Below are positions 33,733 to 43,621 of a stretch of DNA of 64,000 nt, one piece after another. The stretch comes from Spirosoma validum. Its GTDB lineage: Bacteria; Bacteroidota; Bacteroidia; Cytophagales; Spirosomataceae. Within the stretch, counting starts at the first letter, position 1; the number at the start of each line of letters is the position of its first letter. Under the pieces are notes generated by a model. It ran no database searches, was not told where the DNA came from, and worked only from the letters and a program-made list of their open reading frames with translations. The stretch is from positions 1-64,000 of the forward strand of contig NZ_JACXAA010000014.1 of the NCBI RefSeq assembly GCF_014699035.1. The letters are read 5' to 3'. The position numbers and the translations under genes are program-made.

Positions 33733-36700
33733 ATGAAAAAAGACAACGTTCGTGCCTTAACGAATAAGAAGATTATCTGGCTCTGTACCCTGACTCCTTT
33801 ACTCTGTCTGGTGGGCTATCAGGTTCCGAAAGATCCGATTGATCGACGGATTAAGCGCATGGCCCCCGAAAAAGCGGCCCAATTAGCCAAAACGATCGAG
33901 GCCACCGTAACGCCCGAGCTTGCCGAAGGGCTTACGCTACGTCTGTGGGGCGTGGATTCGCTGGTCGCCGATCCGATTGCCATCAATATGGATGATCAGG
34001 GCAGGTTGTTTTACACCCGCACCAATCGGCAGAAAAATTCTGAATTCGACATTCGAAGTCATCAGGACTGGGAAATCGAATCGAACCGGCTGCAAAGCAT
34101 TGAAGACAAACGGGCTTTCCTGCATCGGGTCTTGTCGCCCGAAAACAGCGCCAAAAATGACTGGCTAAAAGATCTCAATGGCGACGGATCTCATGATTGG
34201 CGGGACATGACCGTTGAAAAGGAAAATATCTTCCGCCTTGAAGATACGTCCGGCGATGGCGTCGCCGATTTATCGCAGTTGGTCGTCGATGATTTCCACG
34301 ATGAAGTGACGGATGTGGCCGGGGGCGTTTTAAGTAATGGTAACGATCTGTATGTCGCCGTGGCACCCGATTTGTGGCGTATGCAGGACAAAGATGGTGA
34401 CGGCATCGCCGAAACGAAAACCTCGATCTCGCACGGTTATGGCGTTCACGTTGGCTTTGGTGGTCACGGCATGTCGGGTATCGTGATGGGACCGGATGGC
34501 AAAATTTACTGGCAGATCGGCGATATTGGCTTCAATGGCAAAGGGCCCGATGGCAAGAAATGGGAACATCCCAATAGTGGCGTCGTGGTACGGTCCAATC
34601 CCGATGGCAGCGATTTCGAAGTGTTTGCGTATGGGGTACGTAACACGCACGAGTTCGTTTTCGATGAATACGGTAACCTGATCAGCGAAGACAACGACGG
34701 CGATCATCCGGGCGAAAAAGAACGACTGGTGTATATCGTCAACGGTTCGGATACGGGCTGGCGCAGCAACTGGCAGTATGGCAAATACCGCGACCCGAAC
34801 AACAATACGTATAAAGTCTGGATGGATGAGCAGATGTACAAACCACGCTTTGACGGGCAGGCGGCTTACATCACCCCTACCCTCGCCAACTTCGTAAGTG
34901 GCCCGGCGGGTATGCGTTACAATCCCGGTACGGCCTTGAGTCCGGCATATAAAAACACGTTCTTCATCGCTGAATTTGTCGGAAACCCCGCCCGATCGGG
35001 TATCCATGCCTTCAAGCTAAAACCCAAAGGCGCTTCGTTTGAGCTGGGCGAACAGAAAAAAATTCTGGGTAACGTATTGGCTACCGGCATTGATTTTGGC
35101 CCCGATGGCGCTTTATACGTAGCGGACTGGATAAATGGCTGGGATGCTAAAGATTATGGTCGTATCTGGAAACTGGACGACAAAGCCGGGGCAGCCTGGG
35201 CGGATCGGCAACGGACAAAAACCTTGCTAGCCGCTCAATTTAGCAGCCGCACTGAAACCGATCTGGGCGATCTACTCAAGAACCCGGACATGCGTGTTCG
35301 GCAGAAGGCTCAGTTCGAGTTAGCTAAACGAGGAGCCAAAGGCGTTGACGCGTTTACGGCAGCCATTAAACAAACCGACAACCAGTTGGCGCGAGTGCAC
35401 GGCATCTGGGGAATCAGCCAACTGACCCGGCAGGATAAGCAGTATGGTCAGTTACTGTTGCCTTTGCTGGCGGATAAAGACCCTGAAATTCGCGCGCAGG
35501 CGGCCAAATGGTTAGGCGATGTTCGGTATACCGAAGCAGGGCCAGCGCTGGTTCCGTTACTGAGCGACGCCAACAGCCGGGCACGTTTCTTCGCGGCCGA
35601 AGCGCTGGGACGTATCGCTTATGAACCCGCTATTCAGCCTATTATTAAACTGCTGGAAGCCAACAACGATGAGGATGTTTATATCCGTCATGCCGGTAGC
35701 CTGGCCCTGGCCCGAATTGGGAAAGCTGCGCCTGTTGTGGCTTTAGCCAGTCATCCGTCACGGGGAGTACGTATTGCGGCCGTGGTGGCTCTTCGGCGCA
35801 TGAGCGATCCGGGTATCGCGGCTTTCCTGGCCGATAAAGATGAGTTTGTTGTCACGGAAGCCGCGCGGGGTATCAACGACGACCTGTCCATTCCCGCTGC
35901 GTTACCAGCGCTTGGCAAGTTGCTGCAAACGACATCTTTCAAAAATGAGCCCTTGTTACGTCGCGCCATCAATGCAAACTTACGGGTAGGTACGCCTGAA
36001 GCGATGCAAACGCTGATCGATTATGCCCAGAAAGACGGAGCACCGCTGGCGATGCGTGGCGAAGCGATGGAAGCCCTGAGTACCTGGGCGAAACCATCCG
36101 TACTTGACCGGGTAGATGGCCGCTATCGGGGGGTGATCGAACGGGACCCGGCCCTGCTTAAATCAAAGACAGCCGATCTGTTCACGAAGTCATTGACCCA
36201 CCCCGAAGTAGCCCTTCGACTGAGTGCGATCAAAGCGATTGCGAAATTGAATCTAACTGAAGCGTCTGAGCCGTTGGTCAACCGGTTAACCACGGATAAA
36301 GACGCTGCGGTGCGGGTTGCCGCCTTGCGCGCACTGGCTTCGATGAATGATAAACAACTGAGCAAAGCCATTGAAACCGCGCTGGCCGATAATGAAAAAA
36401 GCGTTCGGGTGGCCGGATTGGATTTATTAGCCAAATCGAATATGACCAAAGATCGCATCGTGACGCTGTTGACTGACGTAGTGAACACGCGTACAACTGA
36501 GGAAAAACAAGCGGCTCTGCTCACGCTGGGAAAACTCCCGATTACCAGTTCGCAAAAAGCGTTTGATCAATTACTGACAAAAATGTCGGCTGGTACGTTA
36601 CCCGCCGAACTTCAACTGGAACTGGAAGAAGCCATCGAAAGTAGCCACTCTCCTCAGTTGACCGCCCGGTATAAAGCCCTTACGTCCAAACTATCGCCCG

Positions 36701-37161
36701 ATGCTTTAGCCGCTACGTATAAAGGAAGTCTGTTGGGCGGAGAGCCCGATCTGGGTCGGCGTATTTTCTTCCGCCACCAGACAGCGCAGTGTATCCGGTG
36801 TCATGCCTACGACGATCTGGGGGGCAATGCCGGTCCCCGACTGAATGGCGTAGCGAGTCGACTTACCCGCGAACAGCTTCTGGAAGCTCTGATCAATCCA
36901 AGTGCTCGTTTAGCGCCGGGATTTGGAACGGTTGAGCTAAAACTAAAGAACGGCAAAACAATTAATGGGATTTTGCAGGGTGAAACGCCTACAGAGGTTA
37001 AGGTAAAAGTGGGCGATCAACCCGACACCAGCATCCCGAAGGTACAGATTGCCAAGCGAACGACCGCTCCGTCGAGCATGCCCGAAATGAAATACCTGCT
37101 TACAAAACGGGAAATCCGGGACGTAGTGAGTTTTCTGGCGACGCTGAAAGACGATAAATAG
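33733..37161 (+). CDS. PVC-type haem-binding dehydrogenase with HEAT repeats
   Basis: 1142 residues from ATG 33733; an in-frame ATG 33 bases upstream precedes the signal-like segment. An N-terminal hydrophobic anchor (residues about 13-30) is followed by a beta-propeller dehydrogenase domain (about 60-490), with HGYGVHVGFGGHGMSG and PDGKIYWQIGDIGF. HEAT/PBS-like repeats occupy about 500-960. A C-terminal cytochrome c domain has CIRCH (about residue 1019) and a distal Met, probably in PSSMPEMKYLL. The architecture is that of periplasmic putative membrane-bound dehydrogenases. It probably oxidises a sugar or alcohol. Confidence 0.87.
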   Translation: MKKDNVRALTNKKIIWLCTLTPLLCLVGYQVPKDPIDRRIKRMAPEKAAQLAKTIEATVTPELAEGLTLRLWGVDSLVADPIAINMDDQGRLFYTRTNRQKNSEFDIRSHQDWEIESNRLQSIEDKRAFLHRVLSPENSAKNDWLKDLNGDGSHDWRDMTVEKENIFRLEDTSGDGVADLSQLVVDDFHDEVTDVAGGVLSNGNDLYVAVAPDLWRMQDKDGDGIAETKTSISHGYGVHVGFGGHGMSGIVMGPDGKIYWQIGDIGFNGKGPDGKKWEHPNSGVVVRSNPDGSDFEVFAYGVRNTHEFVFDEYGNLISEDNDGDHPGEKERLVYIVNGSDTGWRSNWQYGKYRDPNNNTYKVWMDEQMYKPRFDGQAAYITPTLANFVSGPAGMRYNPGTALSPAYKNTFFIAEFVGNPARSGIHAFKLKPKGASFELGEQKKILGNVLATGIDFGPDGALYVADWINGWDAKDYGRIWKLDDKAGAAWADRQRTKTLLAAQFSSRTETDLGDLLKNPDMRVRQKAQFELAKRGAKGVDAFTAAIKQTDNQLARVHGIWGISQLTRQDKQYGQLLLPLLADKDPEIRAQAAKWLGDVRYTEAGPALVPLLSDANSRARFFAAEALGRIAYEPAIQPIIKLLEANNDEDVYIRHAGSLALARIGKAAPVVALASHPSRGVRIAAVVALRRMSDPGIAAFLADKDEFVVTEAARGINDDLSIPAALPALGKLLQTTSFKNEPLLRRAINANLRVGTPEAMQTLIDYAQKDGAPLAMRGEAMEALSTWAKPSVLDRVDGRYRGVIERDPALLKSKTADLFTKSLTHPEVALRLSAIKAIAKLNLTEASEPLVNRLTTDKDAAVRVAALRALASMNDKQLSKAIETALADNEKSVRVAGLDLLAKSNMTKDRIVTLLTDVVNTRTTEEKQAALLTLGKLPITSSQKAFDQLLTKMSAGTLPAELQLELEEAIESSHSPQLTARYKALTSKLSPDALAATYKGSLLGGEPDLGRRIFFRHQTAQCIRCHAYDDLGGNAGPRLNGVASRLTREQLLEALINPSARLAPGFGTVELKLKNGKTINGILQGETPTEVKVKVGDQPDTSIPKVQIAKRTTAPSSMPEMKYLLTKREIRDVVSFLATLKDDK

Positions 37162-37200
37162 GTTACACTTTTTTGTCATTCCCGTTAAAACTAGTCATCA

Positions 37201-37239
37201 AAAATGCCGCTCCTGAAAAAGTAAGGAGCGGCATTTTTG
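37201..37239. terminator. Rho-independent terminator, bidirectional
   Basis: Perfect 15-base arms (37201-37215 AAAAATGCCGCTCCT, 37225-37239 its complement) with a 9-base loop. They end in T5 on either strand. It terminates the large cytochrome gene. Confidence 0.85.
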
Positions 37240-37514
37240 TTTCTCAACAGTCCGTTTTCAGCGTGAATTATGGCTACTGTTTATTGACATTTTGTGGCTT
37301 CCTCAACCGATACAAGCGTTGCGACAGGGAAGAAAATTCAGGGCAATTAAGTTGGGTGACTACGGGAAAGCTGGTCTTGCGATGGCGAAACAAAACTCTT
37401 CACTTCTGGTTTGAGAAAAAGTTGACAAGGCTTTCCAACTGTCGAAACAACTTCATTGCGTGCCCCTCTTTCCCGGCCATAATGGCTATACTAATCCAAC
37501 AAAAACAATAACCC
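37240..37514. other. Gene-free stretch before the catalase-family gene
   Basis: Frames through this region either start inside the upstream terminator or break, and none resembles a known protein. I see no convincing promoter pair or repeat here. Confidence 0.5.
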
Positions 37515-38609
37515 ATGAACCAGATTCCCGCTAATTTTAACCCTTTACCCTATAACCCTTCCTACGAACAACCGGAACCCGACGAAGCCCAGACCATTCA
37601 GGAAATTATCGACACGATGGCTGACATCCAGCGAAAAACGTACCAGTCGCAAGGGCATGCCATACGGAGTGTACACGCGAAAGGTCATGCCATCCTAAAG
37701 GGGGAGCTACAGGTGTTCGACAACCTACCCCCTTACTTGGCGCAGGGCTTATTCGCAAAACCCGGTACGTACCCGATCGTAGCCCGTATTTCCACACAGC
37801 CGGGTGATGTATTGCCCGATAGCGTATCAACGCCCCGTGGTATTTCCTTTAAAGTGGCTGGCGTAGAAGGCGAACACCTGCCTGGTGCGGACGAGCAGAC
37901 AACTCAGGATTTTATCGTAGTTAACAGCCCGGTTTTTCCGCAGCAACTGAAGGATTTTCTAAATGGGCTCAAACGGTTCGATCTCCTGACAAACAAGGCT
38001 GAAGGCTTAAAGGAAGGCATATCTAAAACGCTACGTGCTGTTGGCGAAGTCGTTGAGAAAATCAGCGGCTCCGACGCGGGTGTGATGCCCGGTATGGGCG
38101 GACAACTGGCTGTACACCCGATGGGCGACACTTATTATTCGCAGGGCGCTTTTTTATACGGGAAGTACATGGCTAAGTTTTCCCTCACACCGGTAACACC
38201 CAACCTGACTGCGCTGAAAGATCAGCCCATTGATATAGACAGCGATGATTATGCCCTGCGTCACCTGTTGCAGGACTTTTTTGCTACCAACGGCGGGGAG
38301 TGGGAATTTGGCGTACAGCTATCGACCGACATTGAAAAGATGCCGGTAGAAGACGCTTCGGTAGAATGGTCGCAGGACGAAAGTCCGTACCTTACCGTTG
38401 GGAAAGTCACGATTGGCCCGCAGGAAAGCTGGACCGAGGAAAAGGCCGCCCTAGTCGATGACAAGATGTACTTCAGCCCCTGGCATGGCCTGTCAGCGCA
38501 CCGTCCATTGGGGTCCATTCAGCGGGCCCGTAATAAGGCTTACAAGGCATCGGCCGAATTTCGCAGGAATATGTATGGCAAATCGGATAACCCGGAGGAA
38601 GTGAACTAA
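37515..38609 (+). CDS. Catalase family protein
   Basis: This 364-residue protein is shorter than a monofunctional catalase and matches the SrpA-like small catalase family. The distal-side motif RSVHAKGHAILKGEL has His54. The haem pocket segment is ARISTQPGDVLPDSVSTPRG, and the C-terminal signature SPWHGLSAHRPLGSIQRARN. It probably binds haem and decomposes peroxide, though proof of activity is lacking for most of the family. It is a single gene, convergent with the SusD gene. Confidence 0.88.
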   Translation: MNQIPANFNPLPYNPSYEQPEPDEAQTIQEIIDTMADIQRKTYQSQGHAIRSVHAKGHAILKGELQVFDNLPPYLAQGLFAKPGTYPIVARISTQPGDVLPDSVSTPRGISFKVAGVEGEHLPGADEQTTQDFIVVNSPVFPQQLKDFLNGLKRFDLLTNKAEGLKEGISKTLRAVGEVVEKISGSDAGVMPGMGGQLAVHPMGDTYYSQGAFLYGKYMAKFSLTPVTPNLTALKDQPIDIDSDDYALRHLLQDFFATNGGEWEFGVQLSTDIEKMPVEDASVEWSQDESPYLTVGKVTIGPQESWTEEKAALVDDKMYFSPWHGLSAHRPLGSIQRARNKAYKASAEFRRNMYGKSDNPEEVN

Positions 38610-38775
38610 GCCTAATGTCTTCCTGAATTGATTCGCCTTTTAGACAATTGTGCGTAGCAAGCCATATACCCACCTCCTTCCTACAGTCCAATGGCTTAGG
38701 ATGGGGTGGGGTATATGACTTCTAAGGGAGCGGTATTGAGACTGCTTTAAGCACATCTCCAGGATAATGGCTACA

Positions 38776-40077
38776 TCAAATAGCTGGATCAGCGGGCGTA
38801 GCGGGATTCGTTAACCGTTCCTGATCCGGATACGGGTAAAAATTCCGGGTCCGTTCCGTCAGATTCGTTGGTGGCGCAGGACGGCCAAACCGACGGCTAT
38901 CTTCCAGCCGTTGCCCAGTCAGGAATAACTCCGCTCCGCGCTGTTTATAAATTTCCAGCAAAAGCGCATCACTGGTAACAGCTCCACTATAAGCCGCTAG
39001 TCCGGGATATACCCCAAACGGGTCACCAGTCCGTTGCGTCCGTACGGCGTTGATGTCGGTCACAGCCGCATTCAGATCGCCGTTGCTACGTACCAACGCT
39101 TCCGCCCGGATCAGTCGAACTTCATCGGGTAAATAAACGGGAATGGGTCGGTCGATCGCATCAAAGAAGCCTTTGAGCGTTTTTAACGCTTCGCCACCGA
39201 CGCTTTTATCGGGCGTGGTCAAATAAAACGCCAGCCGTCCATCGCCACTTTCTACCGGAGTTGCGGGCAGACCTAAGTTGGCTCTGGGCGCGTAGTTAGC
39301 CGAGATCTGAACCTGTTGATAAATTGGATTCGGACTTTGCGTGTTGTACACAAACTGAGACCGCGCACTCAGATTCACTGCGTTAGCTGCTGCCAGTGCC
39401 GCTGCGTAATTACCGGCAACCAGATTATACCGAGCCCGATACGCCTGTATGGTGTTGATCAGATCGAAATCGGTTCCTGCCACCTGACTGGCAAAAGTAG
39501 CCGAAGGTGGCGTTGCTGTTACTAACGTAACGGCCTCATCCAGCAGCCGAATAGCTTCGGCTAACGCAGCTTTACGGTCTGAGAAAGTAACCTGACCGTT
39601 TCGGTTGGTCTGTAGGGGCATCTGTTCAAAGGCGGTGGCTAATCCACCCAGTGCCATGGCCTTAAACAGGTTCGCATGAGCCATAACGCCACTACGCATT
39701 GTAGGATCGCCGGCCAGCACCGTTGGCGCATTCGCGATGATGTCTTCGGCCATACCCATCACGCGTAGTAGCCGTAGCCAAAGATTCAGTACATTCCCGT
39801 TAAACGTGGGTAGTCCCGTTCCTCCGGCCTCAAGCTCCTGGATATTCGTGAACGTAGTAATTCCCTTAACCTCTTTAGCCGTGGTTCCTGGCGTCAGAAT
39901 GAGTGATTCCAGACCAGAGGTAGAATAGAATTGCCGCATGCCAATGCTCAGCGTAATCATCCCGTCGCGGGTTGTGAGCACCTGCGCATCGGTGGGACCA
40001 TTCGGGTTGGTTATGTCCAGTTTACAACCCGCCATGGATAAGGCAGCTATAACTAAAAAAATTCGTATCGATTTCAT
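38776..40077 (-). CDS. SusD/RagB family glycan-binding lipoprotein
   Basis: 433 residues from ATG 40077 (MKSIRIFLVI), where the lipoprotein signal with lipobox SMAGC (Cys18) begins; longer upstream starts lack it. The body has the helical TPR-like SusD fold, with LRVMGMAEDIIA and the C-terminal YKQRGAELFLTGQRLEDSRRF. It sits on the cell surface and lids the SusC porin. It follows susC by 70 bases on the minus strand. Confidence 0.9.
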   Translation of the reverse strand: MKSIRIFLVIAALSMAGCKLDITNPNGPTDAQVLTTRDGMITLSIGMRQFYSTSGLESLILTPGTTAKEVKGITTFTNIQELEAGGTGLPTFNGNVLNLWLRLLRVMGMAEDIIANAPTVLAGDPTMRSGVMAHANLFKAMALGGLATAFEQMPLQTNRNGQVTFSDRKAALAEAIRLLDEAVTLVTATPPSATFASQVAGTDFDLINTIQAYRARYNLVAGNYAAALAAANAVNLSARSQFVYNTQSPNPIYQQVQISANYAPRANLGLPATPVESGDGRLAFYLTTPDKSVGGEALKTLKGFFDAIDRPIPVYLPDEVRLIRAEALVRSNGDLNAAVTDINAVRTQRTGDPFGVYPGLAAYSGAVTSDALLLEIYKQRGAELFLTGQRLEDSRRFGRPAPPTNLTERTRNFYPYPDQERLTNPATPADPAI

Positions 40078-40147
40078 GTTCAGATCAGTTGACGGTTTGC
40101 GACGTAGCATCCTTGTGATAACGACACCGCTTAACCAGAGGAGTCTT

Positions 40148-43100
40148 TTAAAAATTTGCGTTGATACCAAACGTCAGCGTTCTCGGAATCGGCACCTCCA
40201 CAAAATCGAACCCACGTACGGCATTGGACTGACCAGCCGCATTGGTTTCAGGATCGTAGCCACTATAGTTATCAATCGACAGCAGGTTACGACCCGCTAC
40301 GCTGAACCGAACATTTTTCAGTCCCCAGAATTTGGGGGCTACGGTATACGCCACCGAAAGCTCCCGAAGTTTCACGAACGAGCCATCTTCAATCCAGTTC
40401 TCAAAAATGCTGAAAAGCGCAGCACTCGTTCCTTTTGGCACTTCCCCGCGCAGTTCAGGCTCATAGCCTTTCAGGCCACCGTATAGGTCCCGATCACCAA
40501 CGCGTTTGGTGAAGTTGAAAACGTCGAAGTGTTGCATGGCATCCCACTGCATCCGGAACGACCAGCGTGATCCGACCGACACTTCATTGATCAGCGAGTA
40601 AATCGCGGATGGGTTTGGATTACCAATAACTTTACTCAAGAGTGTACCACTCGGCTGACCATCTGCTGCGCGCTGAACCGTATACGTACCGTTCGCCCCC
40701 TGAACTCCACGCTCCCGCTGGGGCAAACCACCTGGTGTTAAAAGAAGACTTCCGTCTGGATTACGCGCAAAGAACGTAGCATAAAAGGCCCCCAGCGAAT
40801 AGCCATTCACGGCAGCCACCTGACCAAAACCACCCGCAAAAGGCAGTACGCCGTTTCCTTCCACACCATCCGTTACGTTCTTATTGTGGGTATACGTCGC
40901 TGTAATGTTCCACCGAACGTTCTTTGTTTCGACGGGTATGGCCCGTACCAGTACTTCGAAGCCTTGATTGGTCATGGTACCGATGTTCACGAACCGGTTA
41001 TTGTAACCCGTGCTGGGCGAAAGGGTACGGTTCAGAATCAGATCTTTCACCTGCTTGTTGTAATACGTAAATTCAACGCCGATCCGGTTTTTTGCCAGGC
41101 TGAAATCCGTACCAATTTCAAGTTCCGTTTGCCGTTCGGGTTTCACGCTGAAATTACCTAACTGCGCCGGCGCTAAATAGCCAACCAGACCGCCAACCGT
41201 TACGGGCGAATAATTGGTGAACCGATCATAAGGCCCGATGGCCGTTAGATTCCCCGCCTGTCCCCAGGCCGCCCGCACTTTGAATTCCGGCAAGATCTCA
41301 TTGAGTGCAGAGCCTTTCCAGAATGATTCTTCCGACACGACGTACGAGCCACTCACTTTGGGGTAGAACTGCCAGCGATTATCAACACCATAGACCGAAG
41401 CTGCATCAACCCGTCCGGCTGCCGTTACAAAGAATCGATTGAATAAGCCGAAGGTTTGTTGCGCAAACACGCCCATGAAACTACGTTCCGAACGACTTTC
41501 GGCCGCAACGATATTGGCTCCGTTGTTGATGGTCTGCCCAAAAACGCCCAGTTGCTGCGCCGTGATGCCGGTAGTAAAACTACGGTCATACTGGATGGTC
41601 GCCCCTACCCCCGTCGTTGATTTCAGCCAGTCGGTTGGGTTGGCCTGATACCGGATGTTCAGGTCATTGTTGATCTGCAAGACCGACGCTTCACTTTTGC
41701 GCGAGTAACCGGCATTGTACGAAGGAGTCGTGTTATTGGGCGGAATGTAGCCCGTAGCCAACTGCGAATACGTATCCAGTCCAAACGTAAAATCAACCGC
41801 TAAACCCGGTAGCGGAGTCAGGTTGAGTTGCGCATCGCCAATAAACCGGCTGGTCCGCTGACGAAAATCGAATCGGGCGATGGCTTCCAGCGGGTTCGTC
41901 CGACGCACAACCGATACGGGCGCTGTGGATGGATAAATACCGGTTGTTGGATCGGGCTGGGGGTTGATAAAGTTATTGCTGAAAATGAACCCCGTCAGGG
42001 CGCCATACGCTTCGTTGATCCCACCGTTCGGAATCTCGCGGCTGTTACTGTAAATATAATTCGAGCCGATACTCAGCGTGGCCCATTTGGTTAACGTTTG
42101 CTGAATCCGCATCCGGCTGGACGCCCGGCTAAAGTCAGCCCCTTTCACGATACCCTGGTTGGCGAAAAGGGAACCTGAGAAAAAATACTGCGTGTTGGCC
42201 GTACCACCCGATACCGACAGGTATTCTTCATGCCCCGAAGCGGTTCGAAAAATATCTTTTTGAAGATCGTAACGCGTTACCGGAGTTTGACCCGCATCAG
42301 TAACCGTCGTGTTGTTGAACGTAGCGGGATACTCGTTGTAGGGCAACGTTTTCCGAATGTCGCTCAACCGGAACTGAGTCGAAAAGGTAATCGTAGGTTT
42401 TCCTTCTTTACCCCGCTTGGTAAAAATCTGCACGACACCATTGTTGGCCCGTGATCCATAAATGGCAGCTGCAGCGGCTCCTTTAATGATTTCGATCCGG
42501 TCAATATCGTTCGGGTTAATGTCGACCAGACGGTTCTGCGAATAGCCACCCAAATCGATCAGCTCACGTGAATCGTTGTTCACAATAACCCCGTCGACAA
42601 TGTAGAGCGGGTCCGATGATCCCACGATGGTACTGGGACCGCGCAGCCGGACGCTGATACCACCCGCCGGGTTCCCGGAGTTCTGGGTAATCTGAGCGCC
42701 GGATAACTTACCTGCTAACGCCTGATCAATTGACGTGGCGGCTGACAGTTGAAAATCTTTGGCCTGCACCGTCGCAATGGTATTCCCGAGTTGTTTCCGG
42801 CTGGTAGCTCCTGATGTTCCGGTAACGACGACTTCATCGAGACCGAGGGCATCATCGCTTAGGCTGGCGTTGGTCGAGATGTTCGTATTACCAGCCAACG
42901 TAACACGCTGGGTTTGCGTCCGATAACCTACTGAACTAAACTGAAGCGTATAGGCTCCGGGTGCCAGCGGTGCCGTAAAGCGGTACTCACCATTGGCTTC
43001 GGTAATGCTACCATACGTAGTGCCGACAATCCCAACGGATGCACCAGGCATAGGAACGCCATCGGTTTTATTGGTAATTGTACCTCGAAACGAATAGGAA

Positions 43101-43195
43101 GTTTGTTGAGCAACAGCTTCCCAGCCACATAGAAAAAAGCAAACGAGAAGTAGCCTAAAAAAACTACTTCTCACGATAAATAGAGTTTGTTTCAT
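40148..43195 (-). CDS. SusC/RagA family TonB-linked outer-membrane protein
   Basis: This 1015-residue protein has a signal peptide ending about residue 29. A carboxypeptidase-regulatory-like domain (about 33-110) precedes the plug with LDEVVVTGTSGATSRKQLGN and the signature RIEIIKGAAAAAIYGSRANN. A 22-strand barrel follows to the C-terminal aromatic residue (GINANF). It is a glycan or oligosaccharide importer driven by TonB and is paired with the following SusD gene. The substrate is probably rhamnose-containing, judging from the GH106 gene upstream. Confidence 0.93.
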   Translation of the reverse strand: MKQTLFIVRSSFFRLLLVCFFLCGWEAVAQQTSYSFRGTITNKTDGVPMPGASVGIVGTTYGSITEANGEYRFTAPLAPGAYTLQFSSVGYRTQTQRVTLAGNTNISTNASLSDDALGLDEVVVTGTSGATSRKQLGNTIATVQAKDFQLSAATSIDQALAGKLSGAQITQNSGNPAGGISVRLRGPSTIVGSSDPLYIVDGVIVNNDSRELIDLGGYSQNRLVDINPNDIDRIEIIKGAAAAAIYGSRANNGVVQIFTKRGKEGKPTITFSTQFRLSDIRKTLPYNEYPATFNNTTVTDAGQTPVTRYDLQKDIFRTASGHEEYLSVSGGTANTQYFFSGSLFANQGIVKGADFSRASSRMRIQQTLTKWATLSIGSNYIYSNSREIPNGGINEAYGALTGFIFSNNFINPQPDPTTGIYPSTAPVSVVRRTNPLEAIARFDFRQRTSRFIGDAQLNLTPLPGLAVDFTFGLDTYSQLATGYIPPNNTTPSYNAGYSRKSEASVLQINNDLNIRYQANPTDWLKSTTGVGATIQYDRSFTTGITAQQLGVFGQTINNGANIVAAESRSERSFMGVFAQQTFGLFNRFFVTAAGRVDAASVYGVDNRWQFYPKVSGSYVVSEESFWKGSALNEILPEFKVRAAWGQAGNLTAIGPYDRFTNYSPVTVGGLVGYLAPAQLGNFSVKPERQTELEIGTDFSLAKNRIGVEFTYYNKQVKDLILNRTLSPSTGYNNRFVNIGTMTNQGFEVLVRAIPVETKNVRWNITATYTHNKNVTDGVEGNGVLPFAGGFGQVAAVNGYSLGAFYATFFARNPDGSLLLTPGGLPQRERGVQGANGTYTVQRAADGQPSGTLLSKVIGNPNPSAIYSLINEVSVGSRWSFRMQWDAMQHFDVFNFTKRVGDRDLYGGLKGYEPELRGEVPKGTSAALFSIFENWIEDGSFVKLRELSVAYTVAPKFWGLKNVRFSVAGRNLLSIDNYSGYDPETNAAGQSNAVRGFDFVEVPIPRTLTFGINANF

Positions 43196-43461
43196 GGAAG
43201 ATTAATAATAATACCTGTAAAAAGCACTCGGCGCGCACATTAACCAGTAATTAACTAGAATTTCATGAAAAGAAAAAATCTTTCAGAAACGGTATTATCT
43301 CAGAAAAATTACATTCAGTCCCTGTTCGCAATTAAGCCCCCAAAGGCCTCTGCCTGAAATGTACGCTGGCTTTTTTGTGAGACCAGATGATTGCGTCTGA
43401 CGAACCGCCCTGCCCGTAAACCGACAACACATTTAATTATGTATAGAAAAGCTTGTTCTAT

Positions 43462-43490
43462 AAAAAAAGGGCGGTGAAAGTTCACCGCCC
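43462..43490 (-). terminator. Rho-independent terminator downstream of the GH106 gene
   Basis: On the minus strand GGGCGGTGAA (complement of 43481-43490) pairs with its partner at 43469-43478 through a 2-base loop and runs into seven T (43462-43468). It separates the hydrolase genes from susCD, which must therefore have their own promoter. That promoter, expected between 43440 and 43196, is not clear to me. Confidence 0.85.
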
Positions 43491-43512
43491 TGGATTTCAA
43501 GAAATTCTCAAT

Positions 43513-43617
43513 TTACGTCAAGCGTTTGGCGCTCACATCGTAGCTCGTCAACGTACCTTTTAGGTTATCATCATCGACCTTAGTTAGGCCAATCGAGATT
43601 TCCTCTCCCCGAGACAA
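43513..43617 (-). pseudogene. Possible 3' coding remnant between GH106 and SusC
   Basis: Right after the GH106 stop, another minus-strand frame reads 34 residues (SRGEEISIGLTKVDDDNLKG ... SYDVSAKRLT) to TAA at 43513. The composition looks coding rather than random. No upstream start exists apart from TTG at 43617, so it is either the stump of a deleted gene or a tail that once belonged to the hydrolase. I do not recognise the family. Confidence 0.3.
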
Positions 43618-43621
43618 TCAA

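Noticed and set aside
37323..37420. Short stretch resembling a lacZ-alpha/vector-like phrase (attaagttgggt)
   Set aside because: The match is about 12 bases in otherwise native-looking DNA, consistent with chance.
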